A DNA stretch of 9,651 bases from Actinomycetales bacterium (GCA_012514835.1 JAAYZM010000360.1:1-9651), one strand, 5' to 3'. Positions 1-6,525 are shown, counted from the first letter of the stretch. Made by a program: numbers and translations. Notes: generated by a model from the sequence alone, not told the origin.

Positions 1-1549
1 CGCCGTCGCCGACCATCGCGACCGTGCGCCCGCGGGCCTGCATGGCTCGCACCGCCTCGAGCTTGTCCTCGGGCAGGAGCCCCGCGTGGATCTCGTCGAT
101 GCCGACGCGCCGGCCGACGGCCTCGGCGACCCTGGGGGCGTCACCCGTGAGCATCGCGACCTCGCGGACCCCTGCGGCGTGCAGCCCGGCAACCATCCTC
201 GCCGCCGTGTCGCGGACGCGGTCGGCGACGGCGATCACGCCGAGCACCTCGTTGTCGACGGCCACGATCATGGGCGTGCGACCCGCGGCGGCGAGCGTCT
301 CGGCCGCCGCGACCGCGCCGTCGTCGGCGAGCCCGAAGCCCGCCAGGAGCGCGGCGTTGCCGACGAGGATGCGCCGGGCGCGCGCCGTCACCGCGATGCC
401 CTGCCCGGGCACGGGCTCGGTGCTGTCCGGCAGTCCCGGGCTCGCGAGCCCCTCGGCGGCCGCCGCATCGAGCACGGCGCGCGCGAGAGGGTGCTCCGAG
501 CCGGCCTCGGCCCGCGCGGCCCACTCCAGGACGTCGCTGCGCGTCGCGTCCCGAGCGAGGACGACGACGTCGGTCAGCTCGGGCCGGCCCTCGGTGAGGG
601 TGCCCGTCTTGTCGAGCGCGACGGCGTCGATCCGCGCCGCGGTCTCGAGGTGCTCGCCACCCTTGATGAGGATGCCGTCGCGCGCGGCGCGGCCGATCCC
701 CGCGACCACCGAGACGGGGATCGAGATGACGAGCGCGCCGGGGCACGCGATCACGAGGAGCGTCAGGGCGAGCACGACGTCGCGCGTGAGGAGGCCGACG
801 ACGAGCGACATCGCCATGATGCCGGGGGTGTACCAGCGCGCGAAACGGTCCATGAACAGCTGGGTGGGCGCCTTCGCGTCCTGGGCCTCCTCGACGCGGT
901 GGATGATGCGCGCGAGCGTCGTGTCCGTGCCCACCCCGCGGGCCTCGACCTGGAGGAAGCCGCCGCGCGAGACGGTCCCCGCGAACACCGTGTCCCCCGC
1001 AGCCTTCTCTGCCGGGATCGACTCCCCGGTGATGCTCGCCTCGTCGAGCGCGCCCGTGCCGGCCAGGACGACGCCGTCGACCGGCACCTTCGCACCGTTC
1101 TTCACGAGCACCGTCTCGCCCACGCGCACGGCGGCCGCGGGCACCTCGACCTGCTCGCCGCCCCGCACGACGACGGCGACGTCGGGCGCGACCGCGACGA
1201 GCGCGGCGAGCGCCGACCGCGTCTTGGTCAGGGTGCGCACCTCGAGCGCGTGCCCGATCGCGAAGAGGAAGGTCACCGCGGCGGCCTCCCAGTACTCGCC
1301 GACGACGACGGCGCCCACCGCCGCGACCGTCACGAGCAGGTCGATGCTCATGCTGCGCGCCACGAGGGCCCGCACCGCGGTCCGCGCGATCGGGGCACCC
1401 GCCACGAGCGCTGCCCCGACCATGAGGACGTTGCTCGCGGTGCCGGACCCGAGCGCCCGGGCAGCGAAGAACGCCGTCAGGATCAGCGCGCCGGACACGG
1501 CCGGCACCCGCCATGGTCCCTGCCACCAGCGGCTCGCTCTCGTCATCAT
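1..1549 (-). CDS. Heavy-metal translocating P1B-type ATPase (3' end missing)
   Basis: This is a membrane pump that uses ATP to export a transition metal ion. About 516 residues are visible and the frame stays open to the window edge, which cuts it in MVGDG, the start of the GDGxND hinge; roughly 100-130 residues should be missing. Reading from the start at 1549 I see two N-terminal hydrophobic segments (about 14-55), a GEYWEAAAV segment typical of the Cd/Zn/Pb branch (about 88), the actuator motif TGE at 174-176, the membrane motif C269-P270-G271, the phosphorylation motif DKTGTLTEG with D313, and the P1B signature SEHPLA with H353-P354. There is no N-terminal metal-binding domain; the gene just upstream encodes one separately. 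The usual CPC is CPG here, so metal specificity is uncertain. A GAGGA ribosome site lies 4 bases before the ATG at 1549 and 7 before the adjacent ATG at 1546, which may be the true start. Confidence 0.93.
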   Translation of the reverse strand, partial: MMTRASRWWQGPWRVPAVSGALILTAFFAARALGSGTASNVLMVGAALVAGAPIARTAVRALVARSMSIDLLVTVAAVGAVVVGEYWEAAAVTFLFAIGHALEVRTLTKTRSALAALVAVAPDVAVVVRGGEQVEVPAAAVRVGETVLVKNGAKVPVDGVVLAGTGALDEASITGESIPAEKAAGDTVFAGTVSRGGFLQVEARGVGTDTTLARIIHRVEEAQDAKAPTQLFMDRFARWYTPGIMAMSLVVGLLTRDVVLALTLLVIACPGALVISIPVSVVAGIGRAARDGILIKGGEHLETAARIDAVALDKTGTLTEGRPELTDVVVLARDATRSDVLEWAARAEAGSEHPLARAVLDAAAAEGLASPGLPDSTEPVPGQGIAVTARARRILVGNAALLAGFGLADDGAVAAAETLAAAGRTPMIVAVDNEVLGVIAVADRVRDTAARMVAGLHAAGVREVAMLTGDAPRVAEAVGRRVGIDEIHAGLLPEDKLEAVRAMQARGRTVAMVGDG

Positions 1550-1611
1550 GGGTTCCTCACTCCTCGTGGATCTCGATCTCGTGCCGTGCCGCCGCGCTCG
1601 TGCTGGTGGAT

Positions 1612-1851
1612 TCAGAACGCCGCGGGCGTGGACGTGTAGCCGGCCTTCGCGACGGCCGCGACGAGCGCGGCGACGTCGGCCGTCTTCGGGTCGTGGTCGA
1701 CCTCGATGCGCTGCGAGGCGAAGTGGACCTTGACGGCGTCGACGCCCTCGAGTCGCCCCACCTGCTTCTCGATCTTGGTGACGCACGAGGGGCACGCGAA
1801 GCCCTCGGCGCGCAGCGTGGTGCGGGTCGAGGTGGGGGTGGTGGAGGTCAT
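1612..1851 (-). CDS. HMA-domain metal-binding protein (CopZ-like, CPSC motif)
   Basis: This is a small cytoplasmic metal-binding protein of the heavy-metal-associated (HMA) fold, about 79 residues. The motif GFACPSC holds the two metal-binding cysteines C20 and C23, followed by the amphipathic helix KIEKQVGRLEGV and the strand KVHFASQRIEVDHD expected of the fold. It lies 62 bases upstream of the P-type ATPase on the same strand. It probably delivers metal to that pump or stands in for the pump's missing N-terminal domain; this role is inference. I chose the ATG at 1851 because GGAAGGA sits 6 bases before it. The frame can be extended to a GTG at 1875, but that GTG lies in the arm of an mRNA hairpin. 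An ATG at 1866 is also possible. The canonical GMTCxxC is changed to GFACPSC. Confidence 0.9.
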   Translation of the reverse strand: MTSTTPTSTRTTLRAEGFACPSCVTKIEKQVGRLEGVDAVKVHFASQRIEVDHDPKTADVAALVAAVAKAGYTSTPAAF

Positions 1852-1871
1852 GTCCATTCCTTCCATCGGGT

Positions 1872-1892
1872 TCACCCGCCCTCTGCGGGTGA
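1872..1892 (-). promoter_or_regulatory. 5'-leader hairpin of the HMA/ATPase mRNA
   Basis: Two 8-base arms (TCACCCGC and GCGGGTGA) form a perfect stem around a 5-base loop, read AGAGG in the mRNA. If transcription starts near 1896, the hairpin begins within a few bases of the 5' end. It could protect the message or influence translation. It also buries the upstream GTG at 1875, which favours the later start at 1851. Confidence 0.55.
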
Positions 1893-1902
1893 TCTGCTTG
1901 CG

Positions 1903-1908
1903 ACCCTA
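1903..1908 (-). promoter_or_regulatory. Predicted -10 box (TAGGGT) for the HMA/ATPase operon
   Basis: On the minus strand TAGGGT fits the actinobacterial TANNNT pattern and predicts a start near 1896. No good -35 hexamer lies at the normal spacing. Instead the Crp/Fnr-type palindrome is centred about 41.5 bases upstream of the predicted start, the classic class II activator position. Confidence 0.5.
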
Positions 1909-1929
1909 GGAGCTCGCGCCGTCGGGCGC

Positions 1930-1945
1930 CTTGACGTGCGTCAAG
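1930..1945. promoter_or_regulatory. Crp/Fnr-type operator palindrome (TTGAC-N4-GTCAA)
   Basis: CTTGACG and CGTCAAG are perfect 7-base inverted arms around a 2-base centre. The core reads TTGAC-GTGC-GTCAA, close to the Fnr consensus TTGAT-N4-ATCAA and matching the general TTGA-N6-TCAA form of Fnr/FixK-family sites. It lies in the divergent region between the HMA gene and the spermidine-synthase-like gene, 16 bases before the latter's ATG. For the metal operon it sits at an activator position; for the plus-strand gene it is close enough to the start to act as a repressor site. The binding factor is not in this window. Confidence 0.65.
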
Positions 1946-1961
1946 CGAGGTCTGCGACACA

Positions 1962-2687
1962 ATGCTCGGCATGACGCGCCGCCGGTTCGAAGAGCTCGCC
2001 TACCAGGAGACGCCGCTGGGCGCCGCGAGCCTGCGTCGTCGCATCGACCCCCAGACGGGCATGGACATCTTCGAGGTCAAGCTCGACGACGACTTCCTGA
2101 TGTCCAGCAAGTTCACCGACGGTGAGGTGGAGCTCTCGCGCCTCGCGCTCGAGCGCGCGCCCGAGCGGCAGCTCGACGTCGTCGTCGGCGGGCTCGGGCT
2201 CGGGTACACCGCGGCGGCCGTGCTCGAGGACGAGCGCGTCCGCGGGCTGGCCGTCGTCGACGCTCTCGAACCCGTGATCCAGTGGCACCAGGACGGCCTC
2301 GTGCCCCTCGGGCCCACCCTCGTCTCCGACGCGCGATGCCGGCTCGTGCTCGGCGACTTCTTCGCGATCGCGATGGGCGGGGCGCCGTGGCTCGATCCCG
2401 CCCAACCGCTCGTGGACGCCGTGATCGTGGACATCGACCACTCCCCGCGGCACGTGCTGAGCCCGGCGCACTCCCCGTTCTACGGCCCGCCCGGCGTCGC
2501 GCGGATCGCCGAGTGGCTGCGCCCCGGCGGGGTGTTCGCGCTGTGGTCCAACGACCCGCCCGACGAGGAGTACCTCGCGGTGCTGCGCGGCGCACTGACC
2601 GAGTGCGAGGCACGGGTCGTCCCGTTCACGGACGACTCGGGGCTGCGCACGGTCTCCAACACGGTCTATCTCGCGTCGAAGCCCTGA
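1962..2687 (+). CDS. Spermidine-synthase-like protein (SAM-fold)
   Basis: This 241-residue protein has the Rossmann-like fold of spermidine synthases and class I methyltransferases. GGLGLGYTA at 76-84 is the glycine-rich nucleotide-binding motif. VDALEPVIQWHQ is the following acidic strand and helix, and VDIDHSPRHVL (D157, D159) occupies the place of the spermidine synthase catalytic loop. The strand and turn RPGGVFALWS come next. It is shorter than typical spermidine synthases (about 280 residues), and DIDHSP differs from the usual D-x-x-DP form, so aminopropyl transfer is not assured; a methyltransferase role is equally open. GAGG at 1947-1950 lies 11 bases before the ATG at 1962. A second ATG at 1971 would give MTRRRFEELAYQ. 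No polyamine gene neighbours it. Confidence 0.85.
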   Translation: MLGMTRRRFEELAYQETPLGAASLRRRIDPQTGMDIFEVKLDDDFLMSSKFTDGEVELSRLALERAPERQLDVVVGGLGLGYTAAAVLEDERVRGLAVVDALEPVIQWHQDGLVPLGPTLVSDARCRLVLGDFFAIAMGGAPWLDPAQPLVDAVIVDIDHSPRHVLSPAHSPFYGPPGVARIAEWLRPGGVFALWSNDPPDEEYLAVLRGALTECEARVVPFTDDSGLRTVSNTVYLASKP

Positions 2688-2722
2688 ACCGAGCCGCTGC
2701 CGCGCGGGGGTTCGTCGCCCGG

Positions 2723-2728
2723 TACGGT
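2723..2728 (+). promoter_or_regulatory. Predicted -10 box (TACGGT) for nhaA
   Basis: TACGGT fits TANNNT and predicts a start near 2735, directly at the first base of the leader stem. I see no convincing -35 hexamer. The coincidence of predicted start and stem supports a short structured leader. Confidence 0.45.
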
Positions 2729-2732
2729 TGAT

Positions 2733-2809
2733 GCTGGTGTGCCGGGAAGTCTGGTCGGCGGAGCCGTCGGCGCACCCGCTGGCGGCGCCCGAGAACGTCC
2801 CGGAGACCC
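2733..2809 (+). promoter_or_regulatory. Structured 5' leader of nhaA, candidate cation riboswitch
   Basis: The 122-base gap before nhaA contains a leader that folds. GGTGTGC (2736-2742) pairs with GCGCACC (2770-2776) over 7 bp with one G-U pair. It encloses the sequence GGGAAGTCTGGTCGG and an inner hairpin, CGGC 2756-2759 with GCCG 2763-2766. In an alternative state CCGGGA (2742-2747) is perfectly complementary to TCCCGG (2798-2803), which overlaps the GGAG ribosome site at 2802-2805. Switching between these would expose or hide the start of nhaA. Lithium-sensing nhaA-I and nhaA-II RNAs are known upstream of nhaA in other bacteria; whether this belongs to either I cannot tell by eye. Folding is seen in the sequence; ligand and switching are inference. 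Confidence 0.5.
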
Positions 2810-4084
2810 ATGACTGACAACCCGACCACCGTGCGAGCACGCATCAAGCGCTGGTCCGCCCTCGAGACGACCAGCGGGACACTGCTGCTCGTCGCGGCGG
2901 CCGTCGCGCTGACGTGGGCCAACTCGCCCTGGAGCGAGAGCTACGCCGCGCTCGGCGCACTGCGGGTCGGTCCCGCTGCCCTGCACCTCGACCTCTCGCT
3001 CGCGACGTGGGCGGCGGACGGCCTGCTCGCGATCTTCTTCTTCGTCGTGGGCGTCGAGCTCAAGCAAGAGCTCGTCACGGGTGGCCTGCGCGACCCCAAG
3101 CGCGCCGGGGTACCGATCCTCGCCGCGATCGGCGGCATGATCCTGCCCGCGGTGATCTTCCTCGTGGTCGTCACGCTCGCGGGGGACGGCGGCGCGCGGC
3201 ACGGCTGGGCCATCCCCACCGCGACGGACATCGCCTTCGCCCTCGGCGTGCTCGCGGTGTTCGGGCGAGGGCTCCCGGTGGCTCTGCGGCTGTTCCTGCT
3301 CACGCTCGCCGTCGTCGACGACCTCCTGGCGATCATCGTCATCGCCGCCTTCTACACCGCCGACCTCCAGATCGGCTACCTGCTCGGTGCGCTCGCGAGC
3401 GCCGCGCTCTTCGCTGCCGCCGTGCGCGTGCTGGGTGTCCGCTCGCTGCTCCTGCCGGTGCTCGCGATCATCACCTGGGTGCTCATGCACGAGTCCGGGG
3501 TGCACGCCACGGTGGCGGGAGTGGTGCTCGGGCTGAGCGTCCCCGCGCGCCCGGTGCTGCGAGAGAAGATCGCCCGCACGGCGTACTTCGAGCACAAGGT
3601 CAGACCCTTCTCGACCGTCGTCGCGCTCCCGCTCTTCGCGTTCTTCAGCGCGGGCGTGGTGCTGAGCGAGGGCGGAGGGCTCGCGGGAGCGCTGAGCCAC
3701 CCCGTCGCGCTCGCCGTCGGCGCCGGCCTCCTGATCGGCAAGCTCGTCGGGGTGCTCGGCGTCACGGCGCTCGTCACGAAGGTGAGCCCGTTGCGCCTGC
3801 CCCCGAGCATCGGCCTGCGCGACCTGTTGCCGATCGGGCTGCTGACGGGCATCGGCTTCACCGTCTCCCTGCTCATCGCCGAGCTCTCGTTCGCCGACCC
3901 GGACCGCACGGCGGCGGGGAAGATCGCGATCCTTGCCGCCTCGGGGATCGCCGCGATCGCCGGCGCCGTGATGCTGCGCTGGGACGCGCGACGGGCCCGG
4001 GACGCGGACATGAACCGCGACGGGCTCCCCGACGAGGACCAGGTCGAGGAGAGCCTCGAGGGCTCGCCGAGCGAGCAGATCTGA
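2810..4084 (+). CDS. nhaA: Na+/H+ antiporter NhaA
   Basis: This 424-residue inner-membrane antiporter uses the proton gradient to expel Na+ (or Li+) and controls internal pH. The paired ion-binding aspartates are D170-D171 in LAVVDDLLAIIVIAAFY, matching the D163/D164 pair of E. coli NhaA. TATDIAFALGVLAVFG with D140 matches the E. coli D133 region, and GKLVGV with K311 matches the K300 region. About eleven or twelve hydrophobic segments run from residue 22 to 390. The acidic cytoplasmic tail contains D400-x-N402-x-D404-G405-x-x-D408, a calcium-loop-like pattern absent from E. coli NhaA. GGAG ends 4 bases before the ATG, and a structured leader precedes it. The TetR gene starts 36 bases after the stop but has its own promoter signals. 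Confidence 0.97.
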   Translation: MTDNPTTVRARIKRWSALETTSGTLLLVAAAVALTWANSPWSESYAALGALRVGPAALHLDLSLATWAADGLLAIFFFVVGVELKQELVTGGLRDPKRAGVPILAAIGGMILPAVIFLVVVTLAGDGGARHGWAIPTATDIAFALGVLAVFGRGLPVALRLFLLTLAVVDDLLAIIVIAAFYTADLQIGYLLGALASAALFAAAVRVLGVRSLLLPVLAIITWVLMHESGVHATVAGVVLGLSVPARPVLREKIARTAYFEHKVRPFSTVVALPLFAFFSAGVVLSEGGGLAGALSHPVALAVGAGLLIGKLVGVLGVTALVTKVSPLRLPPSIGLRDLLPIGLLTGIGFTVSLLIAELSFADPDRTAAGKIAILAASGIAAIAGAVMLRWDARRARDADMNRDGLPDEDQVEESLEGSPSEQI

Positions 4085-4092
4085 CCCGGGTC

Positions 4093-4122
4093 TTGCGAGG
4101 CGACTGAACAGAGGTTTAGTGT
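4093..4122 (+). promoter_or_regulatory. Predicted promoter of the tetR-ABC operon
   Basis: TTGCGA (4093-4098) and TAGTGT (4117-4122) are separated by 18 bases and give a plausible -35/-10 pair. The start would fall at 4129-4130, on the ATG, so the message may be leaderless. The two operator palindromes overlap the spacer, the -10 box and the start. Confidence 0.5.
4104..4119. promoter_or_regulatory. TetR operator, left copy
   Basis: CTGAAC-AGAG-GTTTAG is an inverted repeat with one mismatch. It is a near copy of the site at 4124-4139 and lies exactly 20 bp away on the same face of the helix, overlapping the -10 box and the GAGG at 4111-4114. Confidence 0.65.
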
Positions 4123-4756
4123 GCTGAACATGGGTTCAGCAACCGACGACCTCACCGCGCGGGCACGCATCCGCGACGCGGCGATCGAGCTGTTCGGCCG
4201 CGACGGCTTCGAACGTGCTCGCGTGCGAGACATCGCCGAGCGCGCCGGCGTGAGCGCTGCCCTCGTGCTGCACCACTTCGGTTCGAAGGAGCAGCTGCGC
4301 CACGCGTGCGACGAGCACGTCACGAGCGCGCTCTTCGCCCGCAAGGAGCTCCTCCAGGGGGCCGCGGCAGCTGCCGAGATCCAGGCGTGGCTCGCCGACT
4401 TCGAGGGAAACCGCCCGCAGCTCACCTACATCGCGCGCATGCTCACCGGGGATTCGGGCGCGGGCGCCCAGCTGTTCGCGGCCCTCGTCGCCGGCACCCG
4501 CCAGATGATGGACGAGCAGATCGACGCGGGCGTCATGCGCGACGTCCCCGACCGCGACGTCGTGGCCGCCCACCTCGCGACGTGGGGCGTCGCACCGCTC
4601 GTGCTCGGCCAGCACCTTGCCGCCGCACTCGGGGCGGACGAGATGTCCGGCGAGCTCTACCGCCGCTCGACGCTGCCGCTCATGGACGTGCTCACGCACG
4701 GCATCTACACCGACGACCGACTCTTCCGCACCGCCCAGGAGGTGCTCGAACCATGA
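4121..4756 (+). CDS. TetR/AcrR-family transcriptional repressor
   Basis: This is a 211-residue one-component regulator. The N-terminal DNA-binding domain is clear: ARIRDAAIELFGRDGF, then the helix-turn-helix VRDIAERAGVSAALVLHHFG (about 35-54) and SKEQLRHACDEHV. The C-terminal helical part should bind a small molecule and form the dimer; its ligand is not predictable. The gene overlaps the ABC ATPase by ATGA, so it is cotranscribed with the exporter it most likely controls. Two tandem palindromes over its own promoter point to autorepression relieved by an exported compound. The start is uncertain: GTG 4121 has GAGG 6 bases upstream, while ATG 4130 fits a leaderless transcript and removes only three residues. 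Confidence 0.93.
   Translation: MLNMGSATDDLTARARIRDAAIELFGRDGFERARVRDIAERAGVSAALVLHHFGSKEQLRHACDEHVTSALFARKELLQGAAAAAEIQAWLADFEGNRPQLTYIARMLTGDSGAGAQLFAALVAGTRQMMDEQIDAGVMRDVPDRDVVAAHLATWGVAPLVLGQHLAAALGADEMSGELYRRSTLPLMDVLTHGIYTDDRLFRTAQEVLEP
4123..4140. promoter_or_regulatory. TetR operator, right copy (perfect palindrome)
   Basis: GCTGAAC and GTTCAGC are perfect 7-base arms around ATGG. The site covers the ATG at 4130 and the predicted transcription start, so bound repressor would block both initiation and early elongation. Confidence 0.7.
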
Positions 4757-5673
4757 CCCTCGCGATCCAGACCGTCGGTCTGTCGAAGAGCTACGGCTCG
4801 CACGAGGCGCTCCACGACCTCGACCTCACCGTCCGCACCGGGAGCGTGTTCGGGCTCATCGGGCCCAACGGCGCGGGCAAGACGACCACGCTGCGGCTCT
4901 TGCTCGACATCATCCGGCCGAGCGCGGGCTCGGTGACCGTGCTCGGTGTGGACCCGCGTGCGGGCGGGGCGAGCCTGCGCCGGCGCATCGGGTACGTCCC
5001 AGGCGAGCTGCGCCTCGACGGCCGGATCAAGGGCGGCGCGCTCTTGCGACACCTCGCCGAGCTCAGCGGACCCGTGGCCCCCGGCACGATCGAGACGCTC
5101 GCCGAGCGGCTCGGTCTCGACCTGAGCCGCCCCGTCCACGCGCTCTCGAAGGGCAACCGCCAGAAGGTCGGGCTCGTCCAGGCGTTCATGCACCGGCCCG
5201 ACCTGCTCGTGCTCGACGAGCCGACGAGCGGCCTCGACCCGCTCGTCCAGCGCGAGTTCCTCGCGATGGTCCGCGAGGCGAGCGCGAACGGCCAGACGGT
5301 GCTGCTCTCCTCGCACATCCTGAGCGAGATCCAGCAAGCGGCCGACGACGTGCTCGTGCTCGCGGACGGCCGCGTCGTCGCCGAGGGAGACGTCGCCTCG
5401 TTGCGCATCGCGGGCACGCGCCGCCTGCACGCGACGCTCACGGGAACCTCCCCCGCGGAGATCCGGGCCGCCCTCGCGGCGGTCGAAGGGACCGACGACG
5501 TCGACGTCACGGGGACCGCCGAGCTCGTACGGGTGGCCGTGACGGTGCGCGGGGACGTGGATCCCGTCGTGCGGGCCATCGCGACGGGCACCATCCGGGA
5601 CCTGACGATCGAGGAGCCCGACCTCGAGGAGTCCGTGCTCGATCTGTACGCCCGGGCGAAGGAAGCGTCATGA
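4753..5673 (+). CDS. ABC exporter ATP-binding subunit
   Basis: This 306-residue protein is the ATPase of an ABC-2-type exporter of the DrrA/NatA kind. Walker A is GPNGAGKT at 37-44 (K43), the signature is LSKGN at 131-135 in place of LSGGQ, Walker B is LLVLDEPTSGLDP with D155 and E156, and the switch histidine is H188 in LLSSHIL. A C-terminal extension of about 85 residues after the nucleotide-binding domain is normal for this group. The ATG overlaps the stop of the TetR gene (ATGA), and its own stop overlaps the permease ATG in the same way, so the three are one operon with translational coupling. The substrate is probably a drug or lipophilic toxin recognised by the TetR protein; that is inference. 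Confidence 0.95.
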   Translation: MTLAIQTVGLSKSYGSHEALHDLDLTVRTGSVFGLIGPNGAGKTTTLRLLLDIIRPSAGSVTVLGVDPRAGGASLRRRIGYVPGELRLDGRIKGGALLRHLAELSGPVAPGTIETLAERLGLDLSRPVHALSKGNRQKVGLVQAFMHRPDLLVLDEPTSGLDPLVQREFLAMVREASANGQTVLLSSHILSEIQQAADDVLVLADGRVVAEGDVASLRIAGTRRLHATLTGTSPAEIRAALAAVEGTDDVDVTGTAELVRVAVTVRGDVDPVVRAIATGTIRDLTIEEPDLEESVLDLYARAKEAS

Positions 5674-6515
5674 CCGCCACCTCCGCAACCACCCGGACCG
5701 AGCGCGAGCAGCGGACCGCCTTCTCTACCCTCCCCGTGCTGCGCCGCTGGATGGCCGAGGGCCGCCGCTCGCTGCTCGGCTGGTCCGCCGGCGTGGCCGG
5801 GGTCGAGGTGCTCTACCTCCCGCTGTTCCCCTCGATGCAGTCGCCCGAGCTCGCCGAGCTCGTCGCGTCACTCCCCCCAGAGCTCGTGCGCACCCTCGGC
5901 TACGGAGACATCACGTCCGGCGCGGGATACACCCAGGCCACGATCTTCGGCCTCATCGGCTTCGTGCTCCTGACGATCGCGGGCGTCTCGTGGGGCGCGG
6001 CATTTATCGGCGGCGCCGAGGAGTCCGGTCGCCTCGAACTCACGCTCTCCCACGGGGTGGGTCGCGTGCAGTACGCCCTCGAGTCCGCCGGGGCGCTCGC
6101 GGCGCGGATCGCGGGGCTCGGCGTCGTCGTCTTCGTCGTTGTCGCGGCACTCAACGGGCCCTGCCAGCTCGAGCTCGACCTCGGCAACCTGCTCGCCGTG
6201 ACCGCGGCGTGGGTGTGCCTCGGCCTGCTCTCCGCGACGGCCGCGCTCGCCGTGGGAGCCGTGAGCGGGCGGCGGTCCTGGGGCGTGGGGGCCGGCGCCG
6301 GGATCGCCGTCGTCGGCTACGTGCTCCAGGCTCTCGCGAACAACAGCGAGAGCCTCGACTGGCTACGTCGGCTCTCGCCGTACGACTGGGCCTTCGGCAC
6401 GGCGCCCCTCACGAACGGTGCGGACCTGCCGGGCCTCACCCTGCTCGTCGGCGCCTCGCTCGTGCTCGTCGGCGCGGCGACGGGAGCGCTCGCCCGGCGC
6501 GACGTGCTCGGCTGA
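5670..6515 (+). CDS. ABC-2-type exporter permease subunit
   Basis: This 281-residue integral membrane protein is the partner of the preceding ATPase. I count six hydrophobic segments, around residues 34-53, 90-112, 140-162, 170-195, 203-225 and 258-277, matching the usual six spans of ABC-2 permeases. A cytoplasmic N-terminus of about 30 residues precedes the first, and the segment EESGRLELTLSHGVGR between the second and third spans fits the coupling region described in this family. GAAGGAAG lies about 6 bases before the ATG, which overlaps the ATPase stop. With a single permease of half-transporter size, the exporter probably works as a dimer of this subunit with two ATPases. The gene ends the operon, facing the minus-strand TraR/DksA-like gene. 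Confidence 0.9.
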   Translation: MTATSATTRTEREQRTAFSTLPVLRRWMAEGRRSLLGWSAGVAGVEVLYLPLFPSMQSPELAELVASLPPELVRTLGYGDITSGAGYTQATIFGLIGFVLLTIAGVSWGAAFIGGAEESGRLELTLSHGVGRVQYALESAGALAARIAGLGVVVFVVVAALNGPCQLELDLGNLLAVTAAWVCLGLLSATAALAVGAVSGRRSWGVGAGAGIAVVGYVLQALANNSESLDWLRRLSPYDWAFGTAPLTNGADLPGLTLLVGASLVLVGAATGALARRDVLG

Positions 6516-6525
6516 CGGAAGCCAG

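Noticed and set aside
24..1733. Very long open frames on the plus strand (569 and 517 codons) and a 461-codon alternative minus frame over the P-type ATPase
   Set aside because: They are GC-driven shadows. Their translations are low-complexity Arg/Ala/Gly/Ser runs, while the frame read from 1549 has all the ordered P-type ATPase motifs.
1937..1962. TTGACG at 1931 as a -35 box for the plus-strand gene
   Set aside because: No TANNNT hexamer falls 16-19 bases downstream; the hexamer is better explained as part of the palindrome.
2666..4425. Long minus-strand open frames opposite nhaA and the TetR gene
   Set aside because: They are repetitive in Arg/Glu/Ser with no recognisable domain; the plus-strand frames carry clear NhaA and TetR motifs.
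4306..4752. N-terminal extension of the ABC ATPase frame upstream to 4306, and of the permease frame to 4617
   Set aside because: The extensions overlap the preceding genes and are Arg-rich shadow sequence; the ATGA overlaps at 4753 and 5670 give the natural starts.
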